Below, piece by piece: positions 1 through 7,367 of a stretch of 53,571 nt of DNA. Source of the stretch: an uncultured Actinomycetes bacterium (lineage in GTDB: Bacteria; Actinomycetota; Actinomycetes; Nanopelagicales; Nanopelagicaceae). The first letter of the stretch is position 1, and every line of letters begins with the position of its first letter. The stretch covers positions 1 to 53,571 of the forward strand of contig CAIPAI010000061.1 of assembly GCA_903863015.1 (NCBI GenBank). The letters are read 5' to 3'. The translations under genes were made by a program, and so were the position numbers. The notes beneath the pieces were generated by a model. It did no database searches. It saw only the letters and a list, made by a program, of their open reading frames with translations, and was not told the DNA's origin.

Positions 1-1
1 A

Positions 2-826
2 ATAACACCGTGGACTCAATCATGCGCGGGCGGAAGTCAAATAACTAAAACTATCAATGACACTACGTGGAGTAATGGCAATCGCACGATTACGTTAAAC
101 AATACTTCGGACCTAGCAATTGGAATGTCTGTAACTGGAAGTGGAATAAATGCAAGCGGGACTCCCAATCGAATTACTGGAATCTCTGGCACCGCAATTA
201 CGCTCAATAATGGCTCAAATAGTTCAGCCGATGGCACGGTTCTAACATTTAGCATCCAAGCAATGGTGACTGATTCAAACTGGACCCCAACCGGAAGCGG
301 AAGCAGCAATAAGACAAAAGTAAGGGTTGATTCAATCCTATTGATAACAATTGGAATGTCTGTAACTGGCTCGGGAATCGTTAATTCAGGCACCAATACA
401 GTGGCTAGCACATCCACTTCCGGAGGAAGTAAGTATGTAACTCTTACTACCGGAGGAAATTTTTCACCATCTAGTACGATTCTTACTTTCAACAGTGCGC
501 CAGTATGCACTGACACATATAGCGAGATGTTTAGCGTTAATAACACGGGAAGCATTGATGTTGCTAAAGTCGCTTTCACTCTGAGTTCAGCAAATGTGAC
601 CTTGTCGAGCTGCAGTGTTACATGGACCGAGACATCTGGAGCTGGAAGTTGCACGGGTGGAACCCAGACAAGCATTACCGCAAACGGAGTAAGTCAGACA
701 CTTTCTGTTCCTGCAGGCGGAACAGTCAGATTGCGGGCCGTCTCCTCTGTTTCTGGAGCATCGACCACGATTTCAGTAGCGGTTTCTACGGCAGATCTGC
801 GGGCTTCTGAAATAAATAGTCAGTAG
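2..826 (+). CDS. repetitive exported/surface protein, C-terminal part (5' end outside window)
   Basis: The reading frame is open from the left edge to a TAG at 824-826, so about 274 C-terminal residues are visible and the start lies outside the window. The sequence is rich in Ser, Thr, Asn and Gly and nearly free of Lys, Arg and His, typical of an extracellular beta-rich protein. Two related modules are visible. Each begins IGMSVTGSGI (bases 119-148 and 350-379) and ends in TVLTFS or TILTF, spaced by exactly 77 codons. The last 100 residues look like an Ig-like beta-sandwich with Cys residues (TCTDTYSEMFSV, SSCSVTW, GSCTGG). No membrane anchor or sorting motif is visible at the C-terminus. 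I do not recognise a named family. Base composition is AT-richer than the chromosome to the right. Confidence is high that it codes, low on function. Confidence 0.7.
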   Translation: MTPWTQSCAGGSQITKTINDTTWSNGNRTITLNNTSDLAIGMSVTGSGINASGTPNRITGISGTAITLNNGSNSSADGTVLTFSIQAMVTDSNWTPTGSGSSNKTKVRVDSILLITIGMSVTGSGIVNSGTNTVASTSTSGGSKYVTLTTGGNFSPSSTILTFNSAPVCTDTYSEMFSVNNTGSIDVAKVAFTLSSANVTLSSCSVTWTETSGAGSCTGGTQTSITANGVSQTLSVPAGGTVRLRAVSSVSGASTTISVAVSTADLRASEINSQ

Positions 827-897
827 TCGCATCAATTCACAATCGGCTGCGGATGTTGCACCGTATTTTCTAAGGCATTAAAGATAAAGTCGTCTAT

Positions 898-1236
898 ATG
901 AATCTTCGCCGAATTGCTCTTCTCTCATCCCTGATAATGCTTCTGCCATTGTGCAGCGCATCGGCTGCGCCTGTTTATGTGTTTCCAGTGGCAGATTGTG
1001 TGGTCGATTATGCCCATGCCCACCATGATTATGCGGCGACAGATATTTTGGCAAAAAAAGGTTGCAAATTTGTGGCACCTATTAATGGCGTGGTTGATGA
1101 AGTTAATCGCATAGATTCGTGGAGTGGTAAAACTAATTTAGGTATTGATCGCGGGGAATTGTACGTTTCAATAACCCCGGCGGTACAGAGTTTCAAGTAC
1201 AAGAAACAGAAAGACGGCACTCACTATTGGCCGTAA
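898..1236 (+). pseudogene. truncated M23-type (LytM-like) metallopeptidase with signal peptide
   Basis: The first 25 residues form a Sec signal peptide (RR, hydrophobic core, cleavage after SASA). The next part resembles the start of an M23 peptidase domain: AHHDYAATDI supplies the H...D metal ligands, and FVAPINGVVDEV is the usual strand-turn-strand. The family's second motif (the HxH zinc ligand near a GSHL segment) is missing. After about residue 92 (LYVSI, near base 1172) the sequence stops looking like a peptidase and continues as FKYKKQKDGTHYW, which looks like the N-terminal arm of a tyrosine integrase, then hits TAA at 1234-1236. So the peptidase seems cut by recombination and cannot be catalytically complete. 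A TAAAGT box at 885-890 lies 7 bases before the ATG, and no Shine-Dalgarno is seen, so a leaderless transcript is plausible. Confidence 0.55.
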
Positions 1237-2347
1237 CTGGTCGTATGTCTTACGTGTACCCGATCTAGCTACAGGTAAGACTAAACCTCATTGGGTCGGC
1301 GGCTTCGACTCTGAGAAGTCTGCAAAACTGGCACGTGACAAGGCGCGAGTTTCGCTATCTAGTTCTACCTACGTTAATCCGAGTAAAGCAACAGTAGGCG
1401 AGTACTTAGGTACGTGGATTAACGAAGTACACGCTAGCCAGTTAAAAGCGACGACGTTAGAGCGCTATAAGCAAGTTAGAAATAAACACCTCATACCTGA
1501 ACTAGGCGCGATTAAGTTACAGGACTTAAGAGCGTCACACGTACAGGCTTTATATACGAACTTACTGACACGGCCAACGGCAACAGGTGAACCACTTTCA
1601 CCTAGAACCGTCGAGCTAATCGGCACAGTTCTTAAGATAGCTATTAAGTACGCCGTAAACGTGGACGAAGTAATGGCGGTTAATCCTGCTAGCCGAGTTC
1701 CATTACCTAAAGGAAAAGGTTCAATACCTGCACCGTGGAGTATTCAGGAATTAAACACGTTCCTAGACGTTGCACGTACTCACCGCCTGTTCTTTTTCTT
1801 TCGACTAAGTGCTTTTACAGGCGCTCGCGGTGGTGAACTGTTGGCGTTGAAGTGGTCAGACTTTGACGGCTCAGCTATAACTATTAGTAAGAACCGTTTA
1901 AGTGTAAGTAAACAGGTACTCGTTCAGAACTCGACTAAAGGCGGAACTAATGGTCAGCGCCGAGTTCCATTAGATCGTGAAACTATTGAACTCTTTGGCG
2001 CACATCGTAAACGTCAGCTCATAGAGCGATTAGCTCTCGGTGAGTACTGGAACGATACGGGCTACGTGTTCACTCAGGAAAACGGGCTACCGATTTATCC
2101 ACATACGCCGTCCGACCTCTTTAAGAAACTGTTAAAGAAGGCGGGCTTACGTCCTACACGATTACACGACCAGCGCCACTTACACGCCACAGAGCTATTG
2201 CGTTTAGGTGAACCGTTACACGTCGTAGCTAGTCGCTTAGGTCACCGTGACGCTATGGTCACGGCCACGATATATGCGCACGTTTCAGATCAACAGGCAG
2301 AAACCGCGTCGAGTACTTTCGCTATTGCAGTAGAAAGCGCTCGCTAG
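1183..2347 (+). pseudogene. tyrosine-type site-specific integrase with damaged 5' end
   Basis: The frame ending at TAG 2345-2347 is open back to 1175, but has no ATG, GTG or TTG until ATG 1661. Starting there would remove the whole N-terminal half. Homology clearly extends upstream: an arm-binding segment (WVGGFDSEKSAKLARDKAR), a SAM-like core-binding domain (VGEYLGTWI...LKATTLERYKQ), then the catalytic domain with GARGGELLALKW (first Arg), HDQRH (HxxR box), LGHRDAM (His) and TIYAHV (nucleophile Tyr). The expected N-terminal residues FKYKKQKDGTHYW lie one frame over at about 1192-1230. Removing one C in TTGGCCG near 1230 would join the two halves, so a single-base frameshift is inferred. The gene is rich in TTA, CTA and GTA codons, unlike its neighbours to the right. 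It points at the 3' end of the tRNA-Met gene, as integrases of tRNA-inserted elements do. Confidence 0.7.
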
Positions 2348-2357
2348 TTTACGTACG

Positions 2358-2379
2358 GTGTAAGACAAGTGTTAGACAA
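2358..2379 (+). repeat. tandem 11-bp direct repeats between integrase and tRNA
   Basis: GTGTAAGACAA (2358-2368) is followed directly by GTGTTAGACAA (2369-2379), 10 of 11 bases identical. They sit between the integrase stop and the tRNA-Met 3' end, where arm-type integrase binding sites would be expected. That role is inferred from position only. Confidence 0.45.
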
Positions 2380-2436
2380 AAGTAAAAAACTAAATAAGTA
2401 AAACGCGTTGGAAATGTAATTCACGCTCAAAACAAG

Positions 2437-2510
2437 TGGGGCGGGTCGGGCTCGAACCGACGACGACCGGATTATGAGTCCGGGGCTCTAACCAACTGAG
2501 CTACCGCCCC
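2437..2510 (-). tRNA. tRNA-Met (anticodon CAU)
   Basis: Read on the minus strand from 2510, the sequence folds as a 74-nt cloverleaf. The acceptor stem is GGGGCGG with CCGCCCC, the D arm is AGCTCAGTTGGTTAGAGC, and the anticodon arm is CCGGA-CTCATAA-TCCGG with anticodon CAU. The T arm carries GGTTCGAGCC and the discriminator base is A at 2437. CCA is not encoded. The loop ACUCAUAAU and the D arm fit an elongator tRNA-Met. A tRNA-Ile2, whose CAU would be modified by TilS, cannot be excluded by eye. The initiator tRNA is unlikely because the three G-C pairs typical of its anticodon stem are absent. It is probably the attachment target of the neighbouring integrase. Confidence 0.93.
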
Positions 2511-2594
2511 TGAGAAACCTCGCTCGAAGGGTCCTCGGAAGGAGAGTCTACGGGTTCTCCTATGTTCGGTTCACGCTGCCGGATAGGGTGAACC

Positions 2595-3710
2595 ATGCTC
2601 AATCTCGCCCCATACGCCGCTCCCAGAGCCGCTCACTGGCACGCCCCATTTGGGTCAAGTGGCGCCGCCGATTTCCATCGCTCGCTCCCGGGTTATGCGC
2701 GGAGCGCCCTCGTGGAAGTCCCTGCGCTGGCAGAGCAGCTAGGAATTGCACACCTCTACGTGAAGGATGAATCGAGTCGTCTTGGGCTACCGGCCTTCAA
2801 GATCCTCGGGGCGTCGTGGGCGGTGGCGCGTGCTGTTGGCGAGCGAGCCGGGCTTGAGCCATCTGCACTGACTCTTCCAGCTTTGATTGCGCATATCGAT
2901 AAGAGCGGTGTGAAAGCATTTATTGCAGCGACGGATGGAAACCATGGTCGCGCAGTGGCGCGGATGGCGAAGTTGCTCGGTCGTCCTGCATTCATCTTTA
3001 TTCCAGATGGCGTAACGCAGGCAGCGCAGGATGCAATCAAGAGTGAAGGTGCCACTGTCATTCATGTGCCGGGTTCTTATGACGGCGCGGTAGAGAGCGC
3101 TAACACGCAAGCACTCGCACAACCAGGTGCGCTCTTGATTCAAGACACCTCGTGGGAGGGTTACGAAGATATCCCTGCATGGATTGTCGAGGGATATCAA
3201 ACGCTCTGCGTGGAGATAGATGAACAACTCGGAAGTGCACCTACTGTCGTGGTTGTTCCTGTCGGTGTAGGTTCCCTTGCGGAGGGAGTGACTCGGTATT
3301 ACCGAGGAGAATCCACTTTCACTCCCGCACTGCTCAGTGTGGAGCCAGAGGTCGCTGCCTGTCTTTTGGAGTCTCTGCACTCAGGTCTGCTCACCTCGGT
3401 CGAGACGTACACCTCAATCATGGCTGGACTCAATTGCGGAACGCCTTCCTCCTCGGCATGGCCCATCCTGCAACAGGGGATCACCGGCGCCGTTGCTGTA
3501 TCGGAAGCGGATGCAGCTCTTGCGGTGCGGGAATTGAATGTACTCGGAGTCGATAGCGGTCCTTGTGGTGGGGCCACTCTCGCAGGCTTACGTAATGCTC
3601 TTGGGGATACGGCGTTACGTGCTGCTCTTGGCATTGATGCATCTTCCACTGTGGTACTTATCAATACTGAAGGATTCTCTGCCAACCCATTGCCTGAGGA
3701 GTCAGCATGA
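2595..3710 (+). CDS. diaminopropionate ammonia-lyase-like PLP enzyme
   Basis: A 371-residue fold-type II PLP enzyme resembling 2,3-diaminopropionate ammonia-lyase (E. coli YgeX), which splits diaminopropionate to pyruvate and ammonia. Visible family signatures: DFHRSLPGY near residue 26, VKDESSRLGLPAFKILG with the PLP lysine at K69, and ATDGNHGRAVARMAK for the cofactor phosphate loop. Near the C-terminus a Gly/Cys stretch (VDSGPCGGATLAGL) matches the family's phosphate-facing region. It is somewhat shorter than YgeX (about 400). Its last bases overlap the M20 gene (ATGA at 3707-3710), so the two are translationally coupled. A TAGGGT box at 2584-2589 lies just before the ATG and there is no clear ribosome site, suggesting a near-leaderless start. 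The fold and PLP site are secure; the exact substrate (diaminopropionate, serine/threonine or a related amino acid) is inferred. Confidence 0.8.
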   Translation: MLNLAPYAAPRAAHWHAPFGSSGAADFHRSLPGYARSALVEVPALAEQLGIAHLYVKDESSRLGLPAFKILGASWAVARAVGERAGLEPSALTLPALIAHIDKSGVKAFIAATDGNHGRAVARMAKLLGRPAFIFIPDGVTQAAQDAIKSEGATVIHVPGSYDGAVESANTQALAQPGALLIQDTSWEGYEDIPAWIVEGYQTLCVEIDEQLGSAPTVVVVPVGVGSLAEGVTRYYRGESTFTPALLSVEPEVAACLLESLHSGLLTSVETYTSIMAGLNCGTPSSSAWPILQQGITGAVAVSEADAALAVRELNVLGVDSGPCGGATLAGLRNALGDTALRAALGIDASSTVVLINTEGFSANPLPEESA

Positions 3711-4849
3711 TCGATCAAGAAGTTGTAGATCTCACTGCAGAGTTAGTGCGGATCGATTCTGTAAATAGCGATCTGGTCTCTGGCGCTCGCGGTGAATCGG
3801 CCATTGCCGACTTCATCTCGCAATGGTTTACCGCGCGAGGGTTTGAAGTTCATCGACTCGAGAAATACGCAGGTCGTCCATCGATCGTGGGTGTTGCGAA
3901 GGGGAGCGGCGGCGGACGCTCGCTGATGTTCAATGGACATACCGACACCGTCTCCCTGGGAAGTTACGAAGGTGATGGCACTTCTCCCGAGATTCGTGAC
4001 GGCAAGATGTACGGCCGCGGCACCTTTGATATGAAGGGCGGTCTCGCTGCGATGATGATCGCTGCTGAGCGCGCTAAGAAGCAAGGCATTAAAGGCGATG
4101 TGATCGTGGCCTGTGTCTCGGATGAAGAGGCAGGCAGTATCGGCACCGAAGAGGTATTAGAAAAGTTCACTGCCGATGGTGGTTTAGTTGTAGAACCTTC
4201 ATATTTGCAGGTCACGATGGCGCATCGCGGATTCGCCTGGTTTGAAGTGACGATTCATGGGCTGGCGGCACACGGTAGTCGCCCTGATCTTGCGATCGAT
4301 GCAATCGCACACGCGGGCCATTTCTTGGTAGCGCTCGATGAGCATGCAAAGGCGCTCGCATCTTCCATCGGCGATCCACTCCTCGGCCCAGGAAGTATTC
4401 ACGCTTCGCTTATTAAGGGCGGCGAAGAAGCATCCAGTTACCCTGCTGCGTGTGTGATCACTATCGAACGGCGCACTATTCCGGGTGAGACAGATGAGAT
4501 GCTTACCGCCGAAATGCGGCAACTACTCGATGGATTAGTAGAGCGCATTCCAGATTTCTCGTACACACTCACTCCCGGACTTTCGCGCCGACCCTTTAGT
4601 GCAAATCCTGATGCCGATATTGTGAAGAAGACTCTCACTCACGTGGAGAACGTTTTAGGTGCTCCTCCGGTCATTCGCGCAGAGCCATTCTGGACTGATG
4701 CCGCACTGATGGAAGAGGCGGGAATCCCGTCCTTACTCTTTGGTGTTGATGGCGATGGTGCGCACGCGGCCTCGGAGTGGGTCACGCTCGATTCGCTGGG
4801 GAAAGTCACCACCGCGTTAACCGCGATAGCCCTCGACTTCTGCAACTAA
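3707..4849 (+). CDS. M20 family metallo-deacylase (ArgE/DapE-like)
   Basis: A 380-residue di-zinc hydrolase of the M20 family, which removes acyl groups from the alpha- or side-chain nitrogen of amino acids. Metal ligands are visible in order: GHTD (H78, with D80), GTFDMKGG (D108, bridging), SDEEAG (E140 as general base, E141 as ligand), VEPS (E163) and a C-terminal GAHAASEW histidine. The lid domain lies between residues of about 175 and 285. Length matches ArgE/DapE. Start and stop are coupled to the upstream PLP lyase by a 4-bp overlap. The pair mirrors the E. coli ygeX-ygeY arrangement, where the M20 protein YgeY follows a diaminopropionate ammonia-lyase. A role as acetylornithine or succinyl-diaminopimelate deacylase in biosynthesis is possible, but the context argues for removal of an acyl group ahead of ammonia-lyase cleavage. 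Confidence 0.8.
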   Translation: MIDQEVVDLTAELVRIDSVNSDLVSGARGESAIADFISQWFTARGFEVHRLEKYAGRPSIVGVAKGSGGGRSLMFNGHTDTVSLGSYEGDGTSPEIRDGKMYGRGTFDMKGGLAAMMIAAERAKKQGIKGDVIVACVSDEEAGSIGTEEVLEKFTADGGLVVEPSYLQVTMAHRGFAWFEVTIHGLAAHGSRPDLAIDAIAHAGHFLVALDEHAKALASSIGDPLLGPGSIHASLIKGGEEASSYPAACVITIERRTIPGETDEMLTAEMRQLLDGLVERIPDFSYTLTPGLSRRPFSANPDADIVKKTLTHVENVLGAPPVIRAEPFWTDAALMEEAGIPSLLFGVDGDGAHAASEWVTLDSLGKVTTALTAIALDFCN

Positions 4850-4884
4850 ATATTTACTGGAGTAGCAACTCTCGGCAATTGAGA

Positions 4885-5784
4885 TTACGGGAGAGCGAGT
4901 GCGCCGATATCACTCGGCGCTACGCCACAGCAGCCACCGACGATAACCGCACCAGCTGCGCCCCACTGGTTTAGCAGCGCATCGCCGAAAGCGGATCCTT
5001 TACCACCGATCCATACATTATTTTCGGCATCCCACACATTTCCTGCGTTGGGATAAACCACAAACGGTAATTCACTTCCCGCGCTTTGCAAGAGTGGCGT
5101 GATGTACTCCGGCGCTGTGCAATTCACACCAACCGCTACGGCATCAGGATGTGCCGCCACGAGAAGAGCTGCATCTGCAAAGAACTGCCCAGCGTTAGTC
5201 CTCAATTCATTCGCACAGGAGTAAGAGACCCAAAACGGAATAGTTGCGTTGAATTCGGTGAGTAGCTCGAGGAGTACCTCAACTTCTTCGGTATCTGGCA
5301 TCGTTTCTAACGCGAGCAATTCTGGTCTGCTCTGAATGAGAATCTCGAGGCGGCGGGCGTGAAAATCACGAAGAACGGCTCGGGATACTCCGTAATTTCC
5401 GCGGTACTCCGATCCGTCAGCTAGCGATGCGCCGTAAGGCCCCACACTCGCTGCCACCCATACGTCCTTCGTGCCACGCGCGATTTTGGCTAGTTCGGTG
5501 GAGAGGGAGAGCGCGAGCTCGGTCTCTGCATCACTCCACCCGAGTCTCGCGCACCCAGTAAATGAGACTTGGTAGGCCGAGGTGATGAGAATCTGTGCAC
5601 CCGCATCGACATATGCCTTATGGGCCTCTGCAATCTCGGTAGGAGCGGTGCGTAGTAACTCACCTGTCCAGAGAAGGCCATCAAGTATGTGTCCGCGTTC
5701 TTCTAATGCGGTGGAGAGACCGCCGTCGAGAATGCGTGGATGTTCTTTGAGCGAATGGCGCATCGCTCGCGGTGTGAGCAACAT
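4885..5784 (-). CDS. mmuM: homocysteine S-methyltransferase (MmuM-like)
   Basis: A 299-residue TIM-barrel homocysteine S-methyltransferase. The family transfers a methyl group from S-methylmethionine (or a similar sulfonium donor) to homocysteine, giving methionine. The three zinc cysteines are present: C222 in VGVNCTAP, and C285 and C286 in GGCCG near the C-terminus. The N-terminal ILDGGLSTALEERG is the family signature. The start at 5784 overlaps the stop of the upstream hydrolase by one base (TAATG), so it is the last gene of a long minus-strand operon headed by the liv transporter. An ATG at 5763 (residue 8) is an alternative start. It is convergent with the M20 gene, with only 35 bases between and no clear terminator. 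Its presence in a transporter operon suggests the imported compound, or a breakdown product, carries a transferable methyl group; that is inference. Confidence 0.85.
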   Translation of the reverse strand: MLLTPRAMRHSLKEHPRILDGGLSTALEERGHILDGLLWTGELLRTAPTEIAEAHKAYVDAGAQILITSAYQVSFTGCARLGWSDAETELALSLSTELAKIARGTKDVWVAASVGPYGASLADGSEYRGNYGVSRAVLRDFHARRLEILIQSRPELLALETMPDTEEVEVLLELLTEFNATIPFWVSYSCANELRTNAGQFFADAALLVAAHPDAVAVGVNCTAPEYITPLLQSAGSELPFVVYPNAGNVWDAENNVWIGGKGSAFGDALLNQWGAAGAVIVGGCCGVAPSDIGALALP

Positions 5785-7340
5785 TAGGGACGCCAGATGT
5801 CAGCGCGATCCTTGGCCCAAGGTGCCAGCTCCCAGCAATCGATCTTTGCAGCGTTCTTTTGAAGCGCTGCGCGATCAGCGCGAAGAAGTACTTCGGTGAG
5901 TGGAAGTTGCGCGCGACAACGTAGAAGTGCGCGGTGCTCTAGCGCCATCGATTCCGGAGTTTCATTCGCGGGGTCGAAGGTGATGTCGTTGCCGTGCTTC
6001 ACATCAAACCATGGCCAGAAGTATCGGCCAGCGCGCACAATGCGCCAGGCACGCGTGAGGTATGTACCGAAACGATCAGGTGTGAAGTCGGGGACTTCCG
6101 AGATCCAGCGATCGATATCGACCGGGATGTGGGCACTAATTGCGCACGCACATGCAAACTTGTCGGTGGCTGAGAGGGCGAGCGCCAGCAGCGCAGAGAT
6201 TCCTTCTCCGGATACGCAATTGAGTTTCTCAAAGGAAGCGACGGCTTGTGAAATGACATCGACCCAATCTGCAAGTGATGCACTGGAGTCGATATCGCTG
6301 GAGAGACCGTGATCGGGGAGGTCGATTCTGAGCGATCCATCCGCAGGAAGAAGTTCGAGCGCGCGACCTGGCCCGTGCAAAGTCAACGTGGTGGCATCTT
6401 TCGGACCACTCCAATGAATAAGGCCATCAAACTTTGCGTTCTTTACGGCGATGAAACCAGCTGATGAGTCTTCATTGAGTTTGGCGGGAGCTGGCGCCAC
6501 GTTTTCGTGAAGCTTTCCGATCGCCCAGGCTTCAAACTCAGGAGGATTTTCGGCAAGGGAGAAACTCCACCCTTCCGGCAGTTGAGGTAGTCGACTCAGT
6601 TGGCGTGCAAGCGGATCTGCCTTGTATGTCGCGATGTGCACGGGGGCGCACTTGGTATCGGCTGGTGGGATGTCGCTGTCGGCCTGGAGTACTGCGTTGT
6701 AGCCGAATCGATAGTTATCACCGGCGTCGAGCACTTCGGCGATGCCTGGAGCTGCTTTCGTGGGATCTTGATGTGCCACTGTCATGCGAGTCTCGGTGCG
6801 GCGATCAAACCATGGGAAGAACCATGTTTGTTCGAGCATGCGACCCCAGAGCCAGGTGAGGTGATCGCCATACACCTGTGGAAGAAAGCGAGGTAAGTAA
6901 CTGCTGGCGAACATCGCCTTCTCTTCATCGCTCCAAATCGGGTAACCACCGGAGACGAGTACCGTAAATTTTCCTGGATAACGTACGTGAAGATTCATCG
7001 CGATGGCGCCGCCGGAGTGAAAGCCGTAGCAGCCGGCGCTTGTGAGTCCGATCGCATCCATGAATTCGACTACCGCATCGGCGAAGTCGGCCAACTTCGG
7101 ATCTGCATTATTGAGTGGGTCCGAGTTTCCGTATCCGGGGGAATCGGGTGCGATGCAGGTGAACTCTTTGCCCCACTCCAACATCAAGCGCTCGTACTCG
7201 GCACCTGATCGCGGACTCTGATGGATCATCAACAAGGCGGGGCCACTTCCGCAGACGCGATAGTGGACTCGACGGGCACCTTTGCCGGTGTTGATGGTGA
7301 TGTAATGGCGAGAGATCTTCATGGAGAGCCAATCTGCCAT
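5784..7340 (-). CDS. duplicated alpha/beta-hydrolase; second copy lacks the serine nucleophile
   Basis: At 518 residues it is about twice the usual alpha/beta-hydrolase length. The first half (about residues 20-260) has a normal core: oxyanion-region HQSPRSG, APDSPGYGNS, and the nucleophile elbow GFHSGGA with S109. The second half repeats the layout. The cap segment YGDHLTWLWG...FFPWFD (about residues 157-179) recurs as FGTYLTRAWR...YFWPWFD (about 424-445). In the position equivalent to S109 the second half reads VSGEGIS, putting a Glu (E379) where Ser should be. So it looks like an internal duplication with one dead or repurposed copy. The gene lies 27 bases after the class V PLP enzyme and overlaps mmuM by one base. 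AGGGAATG-free but GGGGAAG lies 5-6 bases before the ATG at 7340; ATG 7322 is an alternative. Substrate unknown; an amide or ester of the transported compound is a guess. Confidence 0.75.
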   Translation of the reverse strand: MADWLSMKISRHYITINTGKGARRVHYRVCGSGPALLMIHQSPRSGAEYERLMLEWGKEFTCIAPDSPGYGNSDPLNNADPKLADFADAVVEFMDAIGLTSAGCYGFHSGGAIAMNLHVRYPGKFTVLVSGGYPIWSDEEKAMFASSYLPRFLPQVYGDHLTWLWGRMLEQTWFFPWFDRRTETRMTVAHQDPTKAAPGIAEVLDAGDNYRFGYNAVLQADSDIPPADTKCAPVHIATYKADPLARQLSRLPQLPEGWSFSLAENPPEFEAWAIGKLHENVAPAPAKLNEDSSAGFIAVKNAKFDGLIHWSGPKDATTLTLHGPGRALELLPADGSLRIDLPDHGLSSDIDSSASLADWVDVISQAVASFEKLNCVSGEGISALLALALSATDKFACACAISAHIPVDIDRWISEVPDFTPDRFGTYLTRAWRIVRAGRYFWPWFDVKHGNDITFDPANETPESMALEHRALLRCRAQLPLTEVLLRADRAALQKNAAKIDCWELAPWAKDRADIWRP

Positions 7341-7367
7341 GAATCTTCCCCGAAGGGAATGTGATAC

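Noticed and set aside
37-675. 212-residue frame on the minus strand at the left edge
   Set aside because: A Val/Leu/Pro-rich shadow of the Ser/Thr-rich plus-strand protein, whose internal repeat keeps codon register.
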